Assembly: GCA_902806095.1 (NCBI GenBank)
Contig: CADCVF010000036.1
Coordinates: 1-64,000, forward strand
DNA from: an uncultured Rubrobacteraceae bacterium
GTDB lineage: Bacteria > Actinomycetota > Rubrobacteria > Rubrobacterales > Rubrobacteraceae
Length of the DNA stretch: 64,000 nucleotides
Direction of reading: 5' to 3'
Numbering within the stretch: the first letter of the stretch is position 1; each line of letters begins with the position of its first letter. Below, one piece after another: positions 24,093 through 32,356 of this stretch. The position numbers and the translations under genes were made by a program. The notes beneath the pieces were generated by a model. The model searched no databases, was not told the origin of the DNA, and worked only from the letters and a program-made list of their open reading frames with translations.

Positions 24093-25403
24093 ATGCCAAG
24101 GGCGGTAAGCCGCAAAGATTTCCTAAGGTTCGGCGGCGTGGGACTCACTGGTGTGGCGCTTCTCGGTGCCGCGGGTTGCGGCAGAATACTGGGTGGTAAT
24201 AGGGACGTTGTCAAGTTCCTTACCGGGACCGAAGAAACCACCATCCAAGAGAGAGCGGTAACGGAGATACAGGTCAATAGGTTCGAGGAGCAGCACCCGC
24301 AATACACCCTGGAGCGCGAGGCAATAGATCCGGATGAGATGAGCAAGGTCATACCGTCCAGGCTGCGATCCGGCGAGTCTCCGGATGTCTTCTCCTTCGA
24401 CACGGGTCCGGGTTTCGGCGGCGTGCTGGCCGACACTGGACTCGTTGATCCCCTGGAGAAAACCTACAAGGAGAAGGGCTGGGACATCTACGAGTGGGCC
24501 AAGCAGCGCGCCACCTACAACGGCACCGTCTACGGAGTCCCTGATCAGGTAGAGGAGATAATCGTCTTCTACAACAAGGACCTCATGCCGGAGGAGCCGC
24601 AGACTTTGCAGCAGCTCCGAAGGGTCGCTGAAGAGCACAAGCTGCGGGGCACCATTCCTCTGGCCTTCGGGAATCGGGAGCAGTACCCCGCCGGCCACCT
24701 ATTCAGTATAGGGGTGAGCAATCTGCTGGGCCGGCAAGGACTAGACGACATCCTCTATGGGAACGGACGGTGGGATGTACCTGAGGTGGTTAGAGCTATT
24801 GATCTCTTCTTCAGGGACTTCGTGGAGAGCGGTTACTATCCCCGGAACGTAAACGCCGTACCCTTCGATGAGGCCAGCACTCTGTTCTATTCCGGCGAAG
24901 CCGCCATGCTACCGACCGGCACGTGGCTGGTCTCGGAGATCGTCCAGGCCGTCCAGGACTTTGAGGTTGGGTTCTTCCCTTTCCCGTCCATAGACGGCTC
25001 TGGCATCTCGCCTCCGGCCGGGGTGGGGGCGGGGCTGTTTGTGGCCAAGGAGGCGAGCAACCCTCAGGGTGCAATTGAGTTCATCGATTATCTCCTGCAG
25101 GGCAGCACCGCACGCCTGATCATAGAGAAGTTAAACGTGATCCCTGCTCAGCCGGTAGACTCGAAGGGGCTCGATGTGCCCGAGCTCTTCAGGGAGGTTT
25201 TGGAAGATCTTTCCACAACACCTGAGGCGAAATTCTTTGGATACAACCTCGATGTGCTTGCCCCGCAGAACTTCAACGAGGTGATGTTCACTGGATTCCA
25301 GGAGGTCTTGGACGGGACGAGGTCCCCTGCGGAGCAGGCCGCGGCGTTGCAGGATGCCTGGGCAACGGCGAAGAAGCAGGGGAAGATTGCGACGCAAGAC
25401 TAG
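24093..25403 (+). CDS. ABC-transporter extracellular solute-binding lipoprotein (family 1, sugar type)
   Basis: A 436-residue secreted binding protein. The N-terminus SRKDFLRFGGVGLTGVALLG resembles a twin-arginine-type signal (Arg-Lys) and leads into a lipobox LLGAAGC, so it is probably lipid-anchored by the Lgt system. The body shows the cluster-B sugar-binding pattern: FEEQHPQYTLEREAID, GESPDVFSFDTG, GTVYGVPDQVEEIIVFYNKD, EAAMLPTGTWLV and GLFVAKEASNPQGAIEFIDY. It probably binds an oligosaccharide or polyol. No permease or ATPase gene is nearby, so it is an orphan that would work with transporter parts coded elsewhere. Confidence 0.88.
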   Translation: MPRAVSRKDFLRFGGVGLTGVALLGAAGCGRILGGNRDVVKFLTGTEETTIQERAVTEIQVNRFEEQHPQYTLEREAIDPDEMSKVIPSRLRSGESPDVFSFDTGPGFGGVLADTGLVDPLEKTYKEKGWDIYEWAKQRATYNGTVYGVPDQVEEIIVFYNKDLMPEEPQTLQQLRRVAEEHKLRGTIPLAFGNREQYPAGHLFSIGVSNLLGRQGLDDILYGNGRWDVPEVVRAIDLFFRDFVESGYYPRNVNAVPFDEASTLFYSGEAAMLPTGTWLVSEIVQAVQDFEVGFFPFPSIDGSGISPPAGVGAGLFVAKEASNPQGAIEFIDYLLQGSTARLIIEKLNVIPAQPVDSKGLDVPELFREVLEDLSTTPEAKFFGYNLDVLAPQNFNEVMFTGFQEVLDGTRSPAEQAAALQDAWATAKKQGKIATQD

Positions 25404-25558
25404 GCTGAGCCAGATGGCCACTCAGTCTCTCTCCCACACCGGCCGTGCCGTTACACTAGCCGCGATGCTGCACAGTTGCCGCACAAAGGGACCGAAGCGT
25501 GTCTAAATGCTTCTCTTGCATTCTACGTTTCTGCTGCAAAATAGAGTTTTTTTGCGAG

Positions 25559-25630
25559 TGGGCGATAGTGGATTCGAACCACTGACCTCTTCCGCGTCAA
25601 GGAAGCGCTCTCCCCCTGAGCTAATCGCCC
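25559..25630 (-). tRNA. tRNA-Val (GAC)
   Basis: Cloverleaf on the minus strand: acceptor GGGCGAT/ATCGCCC, D arm GCTCAGGGGGAGAGC, anticodon stem CTTCC/GGAAG with loop TTGACGC (anticodon GAC), and T arm with GGTTCGAATCC. Discriminator A. CCA is not encoded. Third of three tandem tRNAs in the direction of transcription. Confidence 0.95.
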
Positions 25631-25664
25631 ATACTCTCCGTGGACGCTCTTTCGCCACTCCGAG

Positions 25665-25735
25665 AGGCGGCACCCGGAATCGAACCGGGGTACAGGGTTT
25701 TGCAGACCCTTGCCTAACCACTCGGCCATGCCGCC
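25665..25735 (-). tRNA. tRNA-Cys (GCA)
   Basis: Minus-strand cloverleaf: acceptor GGCGGCA/TGCCGCC, anticodon stem AGGGT/ACCCT with loop CTGCAAA (anticodon GCA), and T arm CCGGTTCGATTCCGG. Discriminator U, as expected for Cys identity. CCA not encoded. Confidence 0.95.
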
Positions 25736-25762
25736 AGCGGCGCCGCTACGCCCCACGGCCAG

Positions 25763-25835
25763 AGCGGAAGACGGGATTCGAACCCGCGACCCTCACCATG
25801 GCAAGGTGATGCTCTACCAACTGAGCTACTTCCGC
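25763..25835 (-). tRNA. tRNA-Gly (GCC)
   Basis: Minus-strand cloverleaf: acceptor GCGGAAG/CTTCCGC, D arm GCTCAGTTGGTAGAGC, anticodon stem TCACC/GGTGA with loop TTGCCAT (anticodon GCC), and T arm CGGGTTCGAATCCCG. Discriminator U, typical of Gly. CCA not encoded. First of the three in transcription order. Confidence 0.95.
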
Positions 25836-25868
25836 GTTCGGCCCTAATTTAGCACGGGCCCAAGGCTC

Positions 25869-26333
25869 TTACAAGCGGTCGTTGAACCACCGCTTTCGCG
25901 AGAAAACCACGTAGCGCATGATGAAAAAGCTGATAGTGGACGCCACGGTAACGGAGATGATCTTCGCGACGTTACCGGCGAGATACGTCGGTACCTCCGT
26001 ATAGACTATGATGGGGTGGATCAGGGCCCAGAACAGCCCGCTACTTATCACTATGTTGACGAGTACCTGCAGCCCGAAGAGCACTATCTGCCTCACGTCG
26101 TGTTCAGCCCTTCCTCGGAAGGTCCACAGTGTGTTCCACGCGTAGCTGTTCAGGTTCGCGAGAACGAGCGCTACGCCATTGTAGATAACGAGCAGGGTCA
26201 CCTCGCGCGTCGGCTCCAGCCACAAGAACAGGTTCAAAACCCCTATGTCTATGGCGGCGTTGGAGAGCCCGACGATGGAGAACTTGGAGAAGCGCTTCCC
26301 CCCGCTCTTCAGCTTGGCCTTAGCCTCGCTCAT
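25869..26333 (-). CDS. GtrA family membrane protein
   Basis: A 154-residue protein with four transmembrane helices and the GtrA pattern: FSKFSIVGLSNAAIDIGVLN at the N-terminus, NGVALVLANLNSYAWNTLWTF in the middle (split as NGVALVLANLN, SYAWNTLWTF) and ISFFIMRYVVFSRKRWF at the end. GtrA proteins are thought to move or present lipid-linked sugars at the membrane. Its start overlaps the stop of the glycosyltransferase gene by 4 nt, so the two are coupled, and it probably handles the product or lipid carrier of that enzyme. Downstream lie the three tRNAs on the same strand. Confidence 0.85.
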   Translation of the reverse strand: MSEAKAKLKSGGKRFSKFSIVGLSNAAIDIGVLNLFLWLEPTREVTLLVIYNGVALVLANLNSYAWNTLWTFRGRAEHDVRQIVLFGLQVLVNIVISSGLFWALIHPIIVYTEVPTYLAGNVAKIISVTVASTISFFIMRYVVFSRKRWFNDRL

Positions 26334-27451
26334 CTCTCCCCCAGCGCCTGTTCGTAGTATCCGCGCAACGTTCGCGTCGACGATCGCCAGTCGCGCCTCT
26401 CTGCGGCCGCGCGGGCCTTGCGCCCCATCCTCGCCCTCAGACCGTCGTCCGAGACGATCTTTCTGACGGCGGCGACTAGGGCTGCATCAGAAGCAGGATC
26501 GTAGAGTAACCCTGTCTCGCCATCGTCAACCACCTCGCCGGTCGCGCCCGTCCTTGCGGCGAGCACGGGCAGCCCGGAGGCGAGGGCTTCGATCATCGCC
26601 ATCCCCAATGTCTCCGTCGTCGAAGGGAACAAGAAAGCGTCGGCGGAGGCGAACGCTGCAGCGAGCTCCTCGCCGTGCAGCGCCCCAGTGAAGGATACGC
26701 GCATATTTGCATACTCCCGTTCGAGGTCCCTGCGCGCGGGTCCGTCCCCGACGAGCGCTAGACGTACTCCCGGAACTTCGTCGAGAACGACCCTCAGCCT
26801 ACCGATGTCCTTCTCGTGGCCGAGGCGCCCGACATAGAGCAGGAGCCGCTCCGCAGGGTGGCCGTTCGTCAACCTGACCCGCCAATCTTTCGAGAACTTG
26901 TCGGGGTGGAAGCGCCCTGGATCCACGCCCTGCGGCCACAGGTGTAGCCGCTCGACGCCTTCGCCGGCAAGGTACCGGAGCGTCGCCTCCGAGGTGCAGA
27001 GGTTGATGGCCGCCCTGTTGTGCAGTTTCCTCGTGTACCAGAGCGTGGCACGGTCGAAGAGCCCGAGCCCGTAAAAGTGGGCGTAGGCGGCGATGTTCGT
27101 GTGGTAAGACGCCACAAGAGGGACGTCCAGTCGCCTGGAGTAGAAGGTACCTCCCCGTCCGAGAACGAAAGGGTTGACGGCGTGGATCACATCGGGCCCG
27201 AAACCACGCAGCGCGTTGCCAACGCCGGGGTTTATGGGAGCAAGCTTTATCTGGGGATAGGGTGGGAATGGCACGCTCGAGACGCGGTGGATCGGAACCC
27301 CTTCGTATGAGCCTGATCCTTCTCCGTACTTCGGAGCGATCACAAGCATCTCGTCACCCATCCCGAGCAACTCTTCGATAGTGTGCCTTAGCCTCGTTAC
27401 GATGCCATCGGTGGCCGGGAGGAAGGTCTCGGTAAAGAACGCGATTCGCAA
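26330..27451 (-). CDS. GT4 family glycosyltransferase (SqdX/MgtA-like)
   Basis: A 373-residue GT-B enzyme of family GT4. The N-terminal domain begins RIAFFTETFLPATDGIVTRL, typical of the SqdX/MgtA/PimB-type glycolipid glycosyltransferases, with IHAVNPFVLGRGG and VASYHTNIAAYAHFYGLG. The C-terminal nucleotide-sugar domain has LLYVGRLGHEKDIGRL, LALVGDGPARRDLE, and the acid motif FLFPSTTETLGMAMIEALAS. It probably moves a hexose (glucose, mannose or sulfoquinovose) to a diacylglycerol-type acceptor. TTG start at 27451. Coupled to a GtrA gene, which supports a membrane-lipid product. Confidence 0.88.
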   Translation of the reverse strand: MRIAFFTETFLPATDGIVTRLRHTIEELLGMGDEMLVIAPKYGEGSGSYEGVPIHRVSSVPFPPYPQIKLAPINPGVGNALRGFGPDVIHAVNPFVLGRGGTFYSRRLDVPLVASYHTNIAAYAHFYGLGLFDRATLWYTRKLHNRAAINLCTSEATLRYLAGEGVERLHLWPQGVDPGRFHPDKFSKDWRVRLTNGHPAERLLLYVGRLGHEKDIGRLRVVLDEVPGVRLALVGDGPARRDLEREYANMRVSFTGALHGEELAAAFASADAFLFPSTTETLGMAMIEALASGLPVLAARTGATGEVVDDGETGLLYDPASDAALVAAVRKIVSDDGLRARMGRKARAAAERRDWRSSTRTLRGYYEQALGER

Positions 27452-27588
27452 CCGGCCACCCCCGCTAGCCGCGGCCGTACCCGGTCATTACGACCCCAAA
27501 GCGCCGCCCACCCGCTCCTCCATAGGTTCTGTCGCTACCGGCCCGCACCAGCCTCCGATGTCCACTCGTAACGATTCGCACCCCAATT

Positions 27589-28593
27589 CTACAGGTTCGA
27601 GACGACGGCCTGTGTAAACTCCCTGGTCCCGGCGCTGCCGCCGAGGTCTTTCGTACGCGTCTCGGGCCGCTCGAGCGCCACCTCTATTGCCGTCTGCATC
27701 CTGTCGGCCTCCTCGCCATAGTCGAGGTGGATGAGCATGTTCTTGGCCGAGAGCAGCGTCGCGAGCGGGTTGGCCCGGTTCTGTCCAGCATACTTCGGTG
27801 CCGAGCCGTGGACAGGTTCGAAGACCGCGATCTCCTCCCCGATGTTAGCCCCGGGGGCAACGCCGAGCCCGCCCGTAAGTCCTGCACACAGGTCAGATAG
27901 GATATCGCCGTAGAGGTTCGGACAGACCAGAACGTCGTAGAGGTTCGGCTTCATGACGAGCTGCATGCACATGTTGTCGACGATACGGTCGTCTATCTCC
28001 TCGAAGTCGTTCTCGTAGTCTTTTGCGACCTCGAAGAAGACGTCTCTGAACAGGCCGTCGGTAAACTTCATGATGTTGGCCTTGTGGATGACGGTGATGT
28101 GCTTGCGGCCCTGCTCTTTGGAGCGCTCGAAGGCCATCCGGCAGATGCGCTCGGTACCCTCACGCGTGATGATCTTGATCGACTCCGCCGCGTGCTTGCC
28201 GACAGTGTGCTCCACGCCCGCGTAGAGGTCCTCCGTGTTCTCGCGGTAGATGATCAGGTCGATGTTCTTGTACGGTGTCTCCACCCCAGGCAGGCTCAAG
28301 GCAGGCCTGATGTTCCCGTAGAGGTCGAGCTCTTTGCGCAGCGCCACGTTCACGGACCGGAATCCTGTCCCGACCGGTGTGGTGAGCGGACCCTTGAGCG
28401 CCACCTTGTTGCGCTGGATCGATTCTAGTACGGACTCCGGTAGAGGCGTACCTTCCGTGTCCATCACCGTCTCGCCGGCTTCGGCGATCTCCCACTCGAT
28501 GTCGACGTCGAGCGCGCCTATAACCTCCTTTACGGAATCCGTGAGATCCGGCCCTATCCCGTCGCCCGGTATGAGAGTAACCGTCTGCGCCAC
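27589..28593 (-). CDS. NAD-type isocitrate / isopropylmalate dehydrogenase family enzyme
   Basis: About 334 residues of the beta-decarboxylating dehydrogenase family: VTLIPGDGIGPDLT, KGPLTTPVGTGFRSVNVALR, the catalytic segment IYRENTEDLYAGVEH with Tyr, VIHKANIMKFTDGLF with catalytic Lys, the metal-binding YGDILSDLCAGLTGGLG and the NAD-binding EPVHGSAPKYAG. SxNxxLR plus TEDLYAGVEH is characteristic of NAD-dependent isocitrate dehydrogenase (and of homoisocitrate enzymes), rather than of LeuB. A TCA-cycle role is likely. GTG at 28593 is placed 7 nt after AAGGGGG; a TTG two codons earlier is too close to it. A TATACT promoter box is at 28625-28630. Confidence 0.85.
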   Translation of the reverse strand: MAQTVTLIPGDGIGPDLTDSVKEVIGALDVDIEWEIAEAGETVMDTEGTPLPESVLESIQRNKVALKGPLTTPVGTGFRSVNVALRKELDLYGNIRPALSLPGVETPYKNIDLIIYRENTEDLYAGVEHTVGKHAAESIKIITREGTERICRMAFERSKEQGRKHITVIHKANIMKFTDGLFRDVFFEVAKDYENDFEEIDDRIVDNMCMQLVMKPNLYDVLVCPNLYGDILSDLCAGLTGGLGVAPGANIGEEIAVFEPVHGSAPKYAGQNRANPLATLLSAKNMLIHLDYGEEADRMQTAIEVALERPETRTKDLGGSAGTREFTQAVVSNL

Positions 28594-28624
28594 GCGCAAA
28601 CCCCCTTCGCTGTAGACCGCCGAC

Positions 28625-28630
28625 AGTATA
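28625..28630 (-). promoter_or_regulatory. -10 box of the IDH-family gene
   Basis: TATACT on the minus strand, about 31 nt before the GTG start, with an AAGGGGG Shine-Dalgarno between them. Confidence 0.45.
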
Positions 28631-28687
28631 GCGGCCTGCGGTGAGGACAGCTATTCCCGGCTACGGACCGTACCAGTCGCGCGCCAA

Positions 28688-29374
28688 CTACTGCTGGGTG
28701 CTGAAGAAAAGGGCGGCCCCAATGAGGGTGATGATTATCAGGACGAGCAAGATCACCACAGCAGCGGGTATGAGGACCACGATCGCAGCCCTTCCCGTGC
28801 TTGTGTTGTGAACCTCCCTGATCCCCATTATGGCCAGGTAGATACCGTACAGGCTTGCTATCAGGCCTATTATGGGTATCCAGCTTACGAGGCTGGTCAC
28901 GGAAGAGTACGCGCTTACCCTGAACGTGCCCTCAAAGCCTGAGTTGCTCGAGCCTACGATCAACATTACGAGCAGATGCAGTATGCCAGCTCCGATAAAC
29001 AGGCCGATGGCAGCGAAGATCGGGGCGAGGATTATGGAGATGAGGAAAGAGCCGATCCCCTGGCTGCCGGTTACACCCACCAGACTGAGCAGGCCACCGA
29101 GGATCGCCGCAACCTCGTAACAGATGATCGCGAAGAGCAAGGGGTTCACCAAGTCTCCCTCGCGCCTGATGCCGCGGAAAAAGCCGACGGGTGCTGTGAC
29201 GACGTTCCTTACCGTGTTGATAAAGCTCTGGACAGGGTCGCTGATGTTGAACTCCCCGCCAGAGGCACCACCAGATACCCGTGGCGGCGGCCCGCCCGGT
29301 CCTCGAGAGGAACCACCCGACTCTGTGCCCCCACCGGATCCCGTGTTGAAATCCACGCGAATCTCCTCTCCCAT
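28688..29374 (-). CDS. Yip1-domain membrane protein
   Basis: A 228-residue protein. A disordered Gly/Ser/Pro-rich N-terminus (residues 8-50) is followed by an amphipathic segment PVQSFINTVRNVVTAPVGFF and five hydrophobic helices. The Yip1 pattern is visible in PLLFAIICYEVAAILGGLLS, LLVMLIVGSSNSGFEGTFRV and AYSSVTSLVSWIPIIGLIAS with GIYLAIMGIREVHNTSTGRA. The bacterial role of this family is unknown. I chose the ATG at 29374 (MGEEIRVDF); the frame is open upstream to 29557, but that part is Arg-rich out-of-phase sequence. It is divergent from the coiled-coil gene at 29545. Confidence 0.8.
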   Translation of the reverse strand: MGEEIRVDFNTGSGGGTESGGSSRGPGGPPPRVSGGASGGEFNISDPVQSFINTVRNVVTAPVGFFRGIRREGDLVNPLLFAIICYEVAAILGGLLSLVGVTGSQGIGSFLISIILAPIFAAIGLFIGAGILHLLVMLIVGSSNSGFEGTFRVSAYSSVTSLVSWIPIIGLIASLYGIYLAIMGIREVHNTSTGRAAIVVLIPAAVVILLVLIIITLIGAALFFSTQQ

Positions 29375-29544
29375 CGCACTTCGAATAACTAGTAGAAATG
29401 TACACGTTCTCAACAACCCGCGCAACAGCGAGGGTAGCCGCTGCGAAACGTCCCGATGCGCGGGTACCAAAGAGCGCCGTCGGCGGACGGCGTACTGTAG
29501 AATGAGCGTGAACCTGTGCGATGTGTGGGAACGGGGAAGTTCTG

Positions 29545-30597
29545 ATGTCCTCGACAATAGAGACCCTCGAGCGGGAGCTGGGCGAGGCCCAGACTGAGAG
29601 AGAAACGGAGCAGCGGGCCGTTGTCAGGGCCGAGAACGCCCATGAGGCGGCATGCTCGGCACGTGATGAGGCCTGGTCCATGGCCTCGGCGACCGATCCC
29701 GAGGTGCAGGAGTTGACAGATCTCGTCTACCGTCGGCGCAGGGAACTCTACGATGCCATAGACCGGCTCAAGGCCTCCGAGGGCAAGGAGCGCAGGATCA
29801 AGAGCCGCCTCATGTACGTGCTCCCGGCCGAGCGGCGCAGGTACCTGTCAGGGACCGTCGACGAAGAGTTCGAAGACCTGCTCGAGGCCGTGAGGCATGC
29901 TTACAGCGACACGTTGCCTGACGCGCGGGTCGCCGTCGTTACGGAGAAGCCTGGCGAGGTCGACCTGCGCGGGGACGCGACCTGGCGGGCGCTGGAGCGC
30001 TTGTACTCTGGCACCGTGCGCAGGTGGGTTGAGATAAGAAGCGACGTCGACTCGCCCGAGGCAGGGAGGATGGCGCGCCAAATCTCCTACTTCGCAGGGG
30101 GCCATACCCCACGCACCTTCGTCGGCCACAAAGAAGTCAGGACAGGCGCTGTCCGGGGCCAGCGGGAGCTGCGGACCCTGGCCGGCTACGAGAACGCAGA
30201 GGGACGGATGGCGCTCGCGCGAATCACAGCGCGACGCTACCTCGACGAGAACTCCGTCGGGCGTCTCGTCAAGCGCCCACAGAGCCTCGTCCAGGTAGCC
30301 GAGATCGCCCGGCTCTACCAGACCATGAGTCTCACTGTGGACGAGATTCGCTGGAGGCTTGAGCAGTTGATCTCCTTGCGTTTCGAGGTCCTCGAAGCGG
30401 TCTACAGGCTGACCGGCCAGCGTCGTCGTTTCTCCTTCTACGAGATTGCCCGCGCCGCCCGTCTGCTAGACGGCCACTTCCCAGACTCTGGCGTCGCCGC
30501 CGAAGTCCTCACCCAGTGCGTGCAACAGGCCATGACGACCGGCGTCCCCCTCGTCGACGTCGCGTATATGAATGTGACTACCGGTGAAGGCTTCTAG
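29545..30597 (+). CDS. Unknown protein with N-terminal coiled coil
   Basis: A 350-residue soluble protein that I do not recognise. Residues 1-90 form a probable coiled coil (STIETLERELGEAQTERETE, EQRAVVRAENAHEAACSARD). Residues 100-190 have mixed structure with YVLPAERRRYLSG, and residues 190-350 are helical and Arg-rich (GHTPRTFVGHKEVRTGAVRG, FSFYEIARAARLLDGHF). Possible DNA or RNA contact is suggested only by charge. The ATG at 29545 has GGGGAAG five to six bases upstream, and a TAGAAT box lies at 29498-29503. The gene ends in TAG within an inverted repeat (GAAGGCTTCTAGCCTTC) that opens the downstream repeat element. Confidence 0.7.
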   Translation: MSSTIETLERELGEAQTERETEQRAVVRAENAHEAACSARDEAWSMASATDPEVQELTDLVYRRRRELYDAIDRLKASEGKERRIKSRLMYVLPAERRRYLSGTVDEEFEDLLEAVRHAYSDTLPDARVAVVTEKPGEVDLRGDATWRALERLYSGTVRRWVEIRSDVDSPEAGRMARQISYFAGGHTPRTFVGHKEVRTGAVRGQRELRTLAGYENAEGRMALARITARRYLDENSVGRLVKRPQSLVQVAEIARLYQTMSLTVDEIRWRLEQLISLRFEVLEAVYRLTGQRRRFSFYEIARAARLLDGHFPDSGVAAEVLTQCVQQAMTTGVPLVDVAYMNVTTGEGF

Positions 30598-30788
30598 CCT
30601 TCACCGGTAGTCAGCACGCCGCCTGCCGGCGGCTCTCAGCACTTCAGCCAGATGACAAGCCTCGCCAGAGGCTCGGGAGAACCTCCGAGGGATGTGCTAC
30701 TGCGCGACGAGAGTCACATCAGATGAACAAGACTGACCAGCTGAAATGCTGACAAGGCGCGAAGCGCCGTGCTGAAGTGCTGACATGC
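30598..30788. repeat. Modular TCAGC-family element, copy 4 (convergent junction)
   Basis: Left arm TAGTCAGCACGCC; core hairpins GCCGCCTGCCGGCGGC, GCCTCGCCAGAGGC and GGCGCGAAGCGCC; right arms CTGAAATGCTGACAAGG and CGTGCTGAAGTGCTGACATGC. The right end directly follows the stop (TAA) of the 68-residue minus-strand gene. The GGCGCGAAGCGCC core is also seen in copy 6. Confidence 0.75.
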
Positions 30789-30995
30789 TTAGGGCCGAAG
30801 GTCCGACAAATCATGCTCAGGGACCGAGAGGTTGTAGGGTCGCGCGGGCTTCTCTGCGAGGACGCGTATTTTGTAGACGAAGTCGGGGATGAACTCGCCC
30901 CGCCTGACTTCGAGTATCTCGACCGGCTGTCCGGTAGCCTTGAGGGCCGCGCGCTCCCCCACCCCGTAGCGCGCGGGCCGGTTACGATCGACCAA
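30789..30995 (-). CDS. Small protein of unknown function, 68 residues
   Basis: A TTG start at 30995 has an excellent Shine-Dalgarno (GAGGAGGGAAC). The product begins VDRNRPARYGVGERAALKAT and continues GQPVEILEVRRGEFIPDFVY and KIRVLAEKPARPYNLSVPEH. The GVGERAALKATGQPVEILEV part reads like a small beta-barrel domain (SH3-like or KOW-like) of the type found in short actinobacterial hypotheticals. It is convergent with the coiled-coil gene across repeat copy 4 and divergent from the reductase gene. No function can be given. Confidence 0.65.
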   Translation of the reverse strand: MVDRNRPARYGVGERAALKATGQPVEILEVRRGEFIPDFVYKIRVLAEKPARPYNLSVPEHDLSDLRP

Positions 30996-31019
30996 GTTCC
31001 CTCCTCATAGTAGCCGACG

Positions 31020-31025
31020 TATAAT
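31020..31025 (+). promoter_or_regulatory. -10 box of the geranylgeranyl reductase gene
   Basis: Perfect TATAAT 33 nt before the ATG at 31059, with AGTAGGGAGG and GAAGGAGG following it. The -35 region is weak. Confidence 0.5.
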
Positions 31026-31058
31026 TCTGGCACAGTAGGGAGGACTTCGAGAAGGAGG

Positions 31059-32303
31059 ATGATGGCCGAGCGGTACGATCTCGTGGTCGTTGGAGCCGGT
31101 CCTGGCGGCTCCTCGGCGGCCTACCACTCAGCGAAGGCGGGGCTGAACACGCTGCTCATCGACAGACAGGAGTTCCCCAGGGACAAGACCTGTGGCGACG
31201 GCCTGATGCCGCACGCCGCCTCGGAGGTCGCGTTGATGGGGCTCGCTGACTGGCTCGATGAGCCGCACCACGGCAAGTTCACGGGCTTCTCCATCTACAC
31301 TCGCACGGCTTATCTTCGCCAGGGCGTACCCCCTACACTGCACGGTCCTACGGGCTATGTCGTAAAGCGCCAGGAGACCGATGCCAGGCTCCTCGAGCGT
31401 GCCACCTCCGCAGGCGCACACCTCCGTGCCGGGGTCAGGGCCACCGACCTCGTGCGGTCAGCGTCGGGCAGGGTGGCAGGCATCGAAGCCACGAAGGCGG
31501 GCGAATCTCTGCGCTTCGAGACACCGATTGTGGTCGTGGCCGACGGTGTCGGAGGCTTCGCGGGCAAGGGGATGAAGGCCCACCAGAATGCCGTCGCCCG
31601 CAGGCAATATTTCAGGGACGTAGCAGGCCCTGACAAGCGGGATCTGCACGTCTTTATCACGGAGGACATGAACTCGCACGGCGCGGGCTACGGCTGGGTA
31701 TTCTACCTCGGAGACGGCAGGGCGAACGTCGGGGCAGGGGTCTCGACCGCGTCGCTCGCCCGTACTGGCAGAAACCTCAAGGACTTCTACGACCGCTTTC
31801 TCGAAGAGCCGCAGCTGGCCGCCTGGCTGGAGAATGCCACGCCGGAAGGTCCGCCGACTAGCTGGTCGCTCAAGATGGGGATGTGGGGCGCGAAACGCTA
31901 CGGCCAGGGGCTGATGGCGGTAGGAGATGCCGGCAGCATGATCCATCCGGTAAGCGGGGAGGGCGTCGGTTACGCGCTGGAGTCGGGCCGACTGGCAGCC
32001 TCGTGGGTACACGAGGCCCACGTCAGGCACGATTTCTCCGCCTCTGTTCTCTCCGGTTACGAACGCCAGCTCAAGCACAGGCGGGCCCGCGAGCACCTCT
32101 CGGGATACGCGCTCGTCAACCTGGTGCCGAACATGGTACTGCTCGATCCCATCTTCAAGGCCTGCGAGAAGGACCCCGAGGCCCGCCGGACGCTCCTCGA
32201 GGTTTTTACGGGCGATTCGCCCGTCTACAGCCTCCTCAAACATCCCACAACGCTCGCCAAAGCCCTGAGGGATGGCGTCACAGAGCGGTTGAACCGGGCG
32301 TAG
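31059..32303 (+). CDS. Geranylgeranyl reductase family FAD enzyme (menaquinone-reductase-like)
   Basis: A 414-residue flavoprotein. FAD-binding begins DLVVVGAGPGGSSAAYHSAK (GxGxxG), with the family motif FPRDKTCGDGLMPHA around residues 40-55 (PxxKxCGxG), and the second FAD motif GLMAVGDAGSMIHPVSGEGV (GDAxxxxxPxxGxG). These enzymes saturate isoprenoid side chains of chlorophyll, archaeal lipids or, in actinobacteria, menaquinone (MenJ). Menaquinone tail reduction is the likely role here. Two ATGs in tandem (31059, 31062) follow GAAGGAGG. The MBL-fold gene follows 53 nt downstream. Confidence 0.88.
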   Translation: MMAERYDLVVVGAGPGGSSAAYHSAKAGLNTLLIDRQEFPRDKTCGDGLMPHAASEVALMGLADWLDEPHHGKFTGFSIYTRTAYLRQGVPPTLHGPTGYVVKRQETDARLLERATSAGAHLRAGVRATDLVRSASGRVAGIEATKAGESLRFETPIVVVADGVGGFAGKGMKAHQNAVARRQYFRDVAGPDKRDLHVFITEDMNSHGAGYGWVFYLGDGRANVGAGVSTASLARTGRNLKDFYDRFLEEPQLAAWLENATPEGPPTSWSLKMGMWGAKRYGQGLMAVGDAGSMIHPVSGEGVGYALESGRLAASWVHEAHVRHDFSASVLSGYERQLKHRRAREHLSGYALVNLVPNMVLLDPIFKACEKDPEARRTLLEVFTGDSPVYSLLKHPTTLAKALRDGVTERLNRA

Positions 32304-32356
32304 AGGCGCCAGGCCCGCTATATTTCGGATTCACGACCAGAGGAGGGTTCGGCGAC

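Noticed and set aside
25540..25562. T-run near 25546-25552 as a terminator of the solute-binding gene
   Set aside because: No stable stem lies directly before the run of T.
31883..32356. Long N-terminal extension of the MBL hydrolase
   Set aside because: It overlaps the reductase gene out of phase; the domain begins near 32357 after a Shine-Dalgarno.
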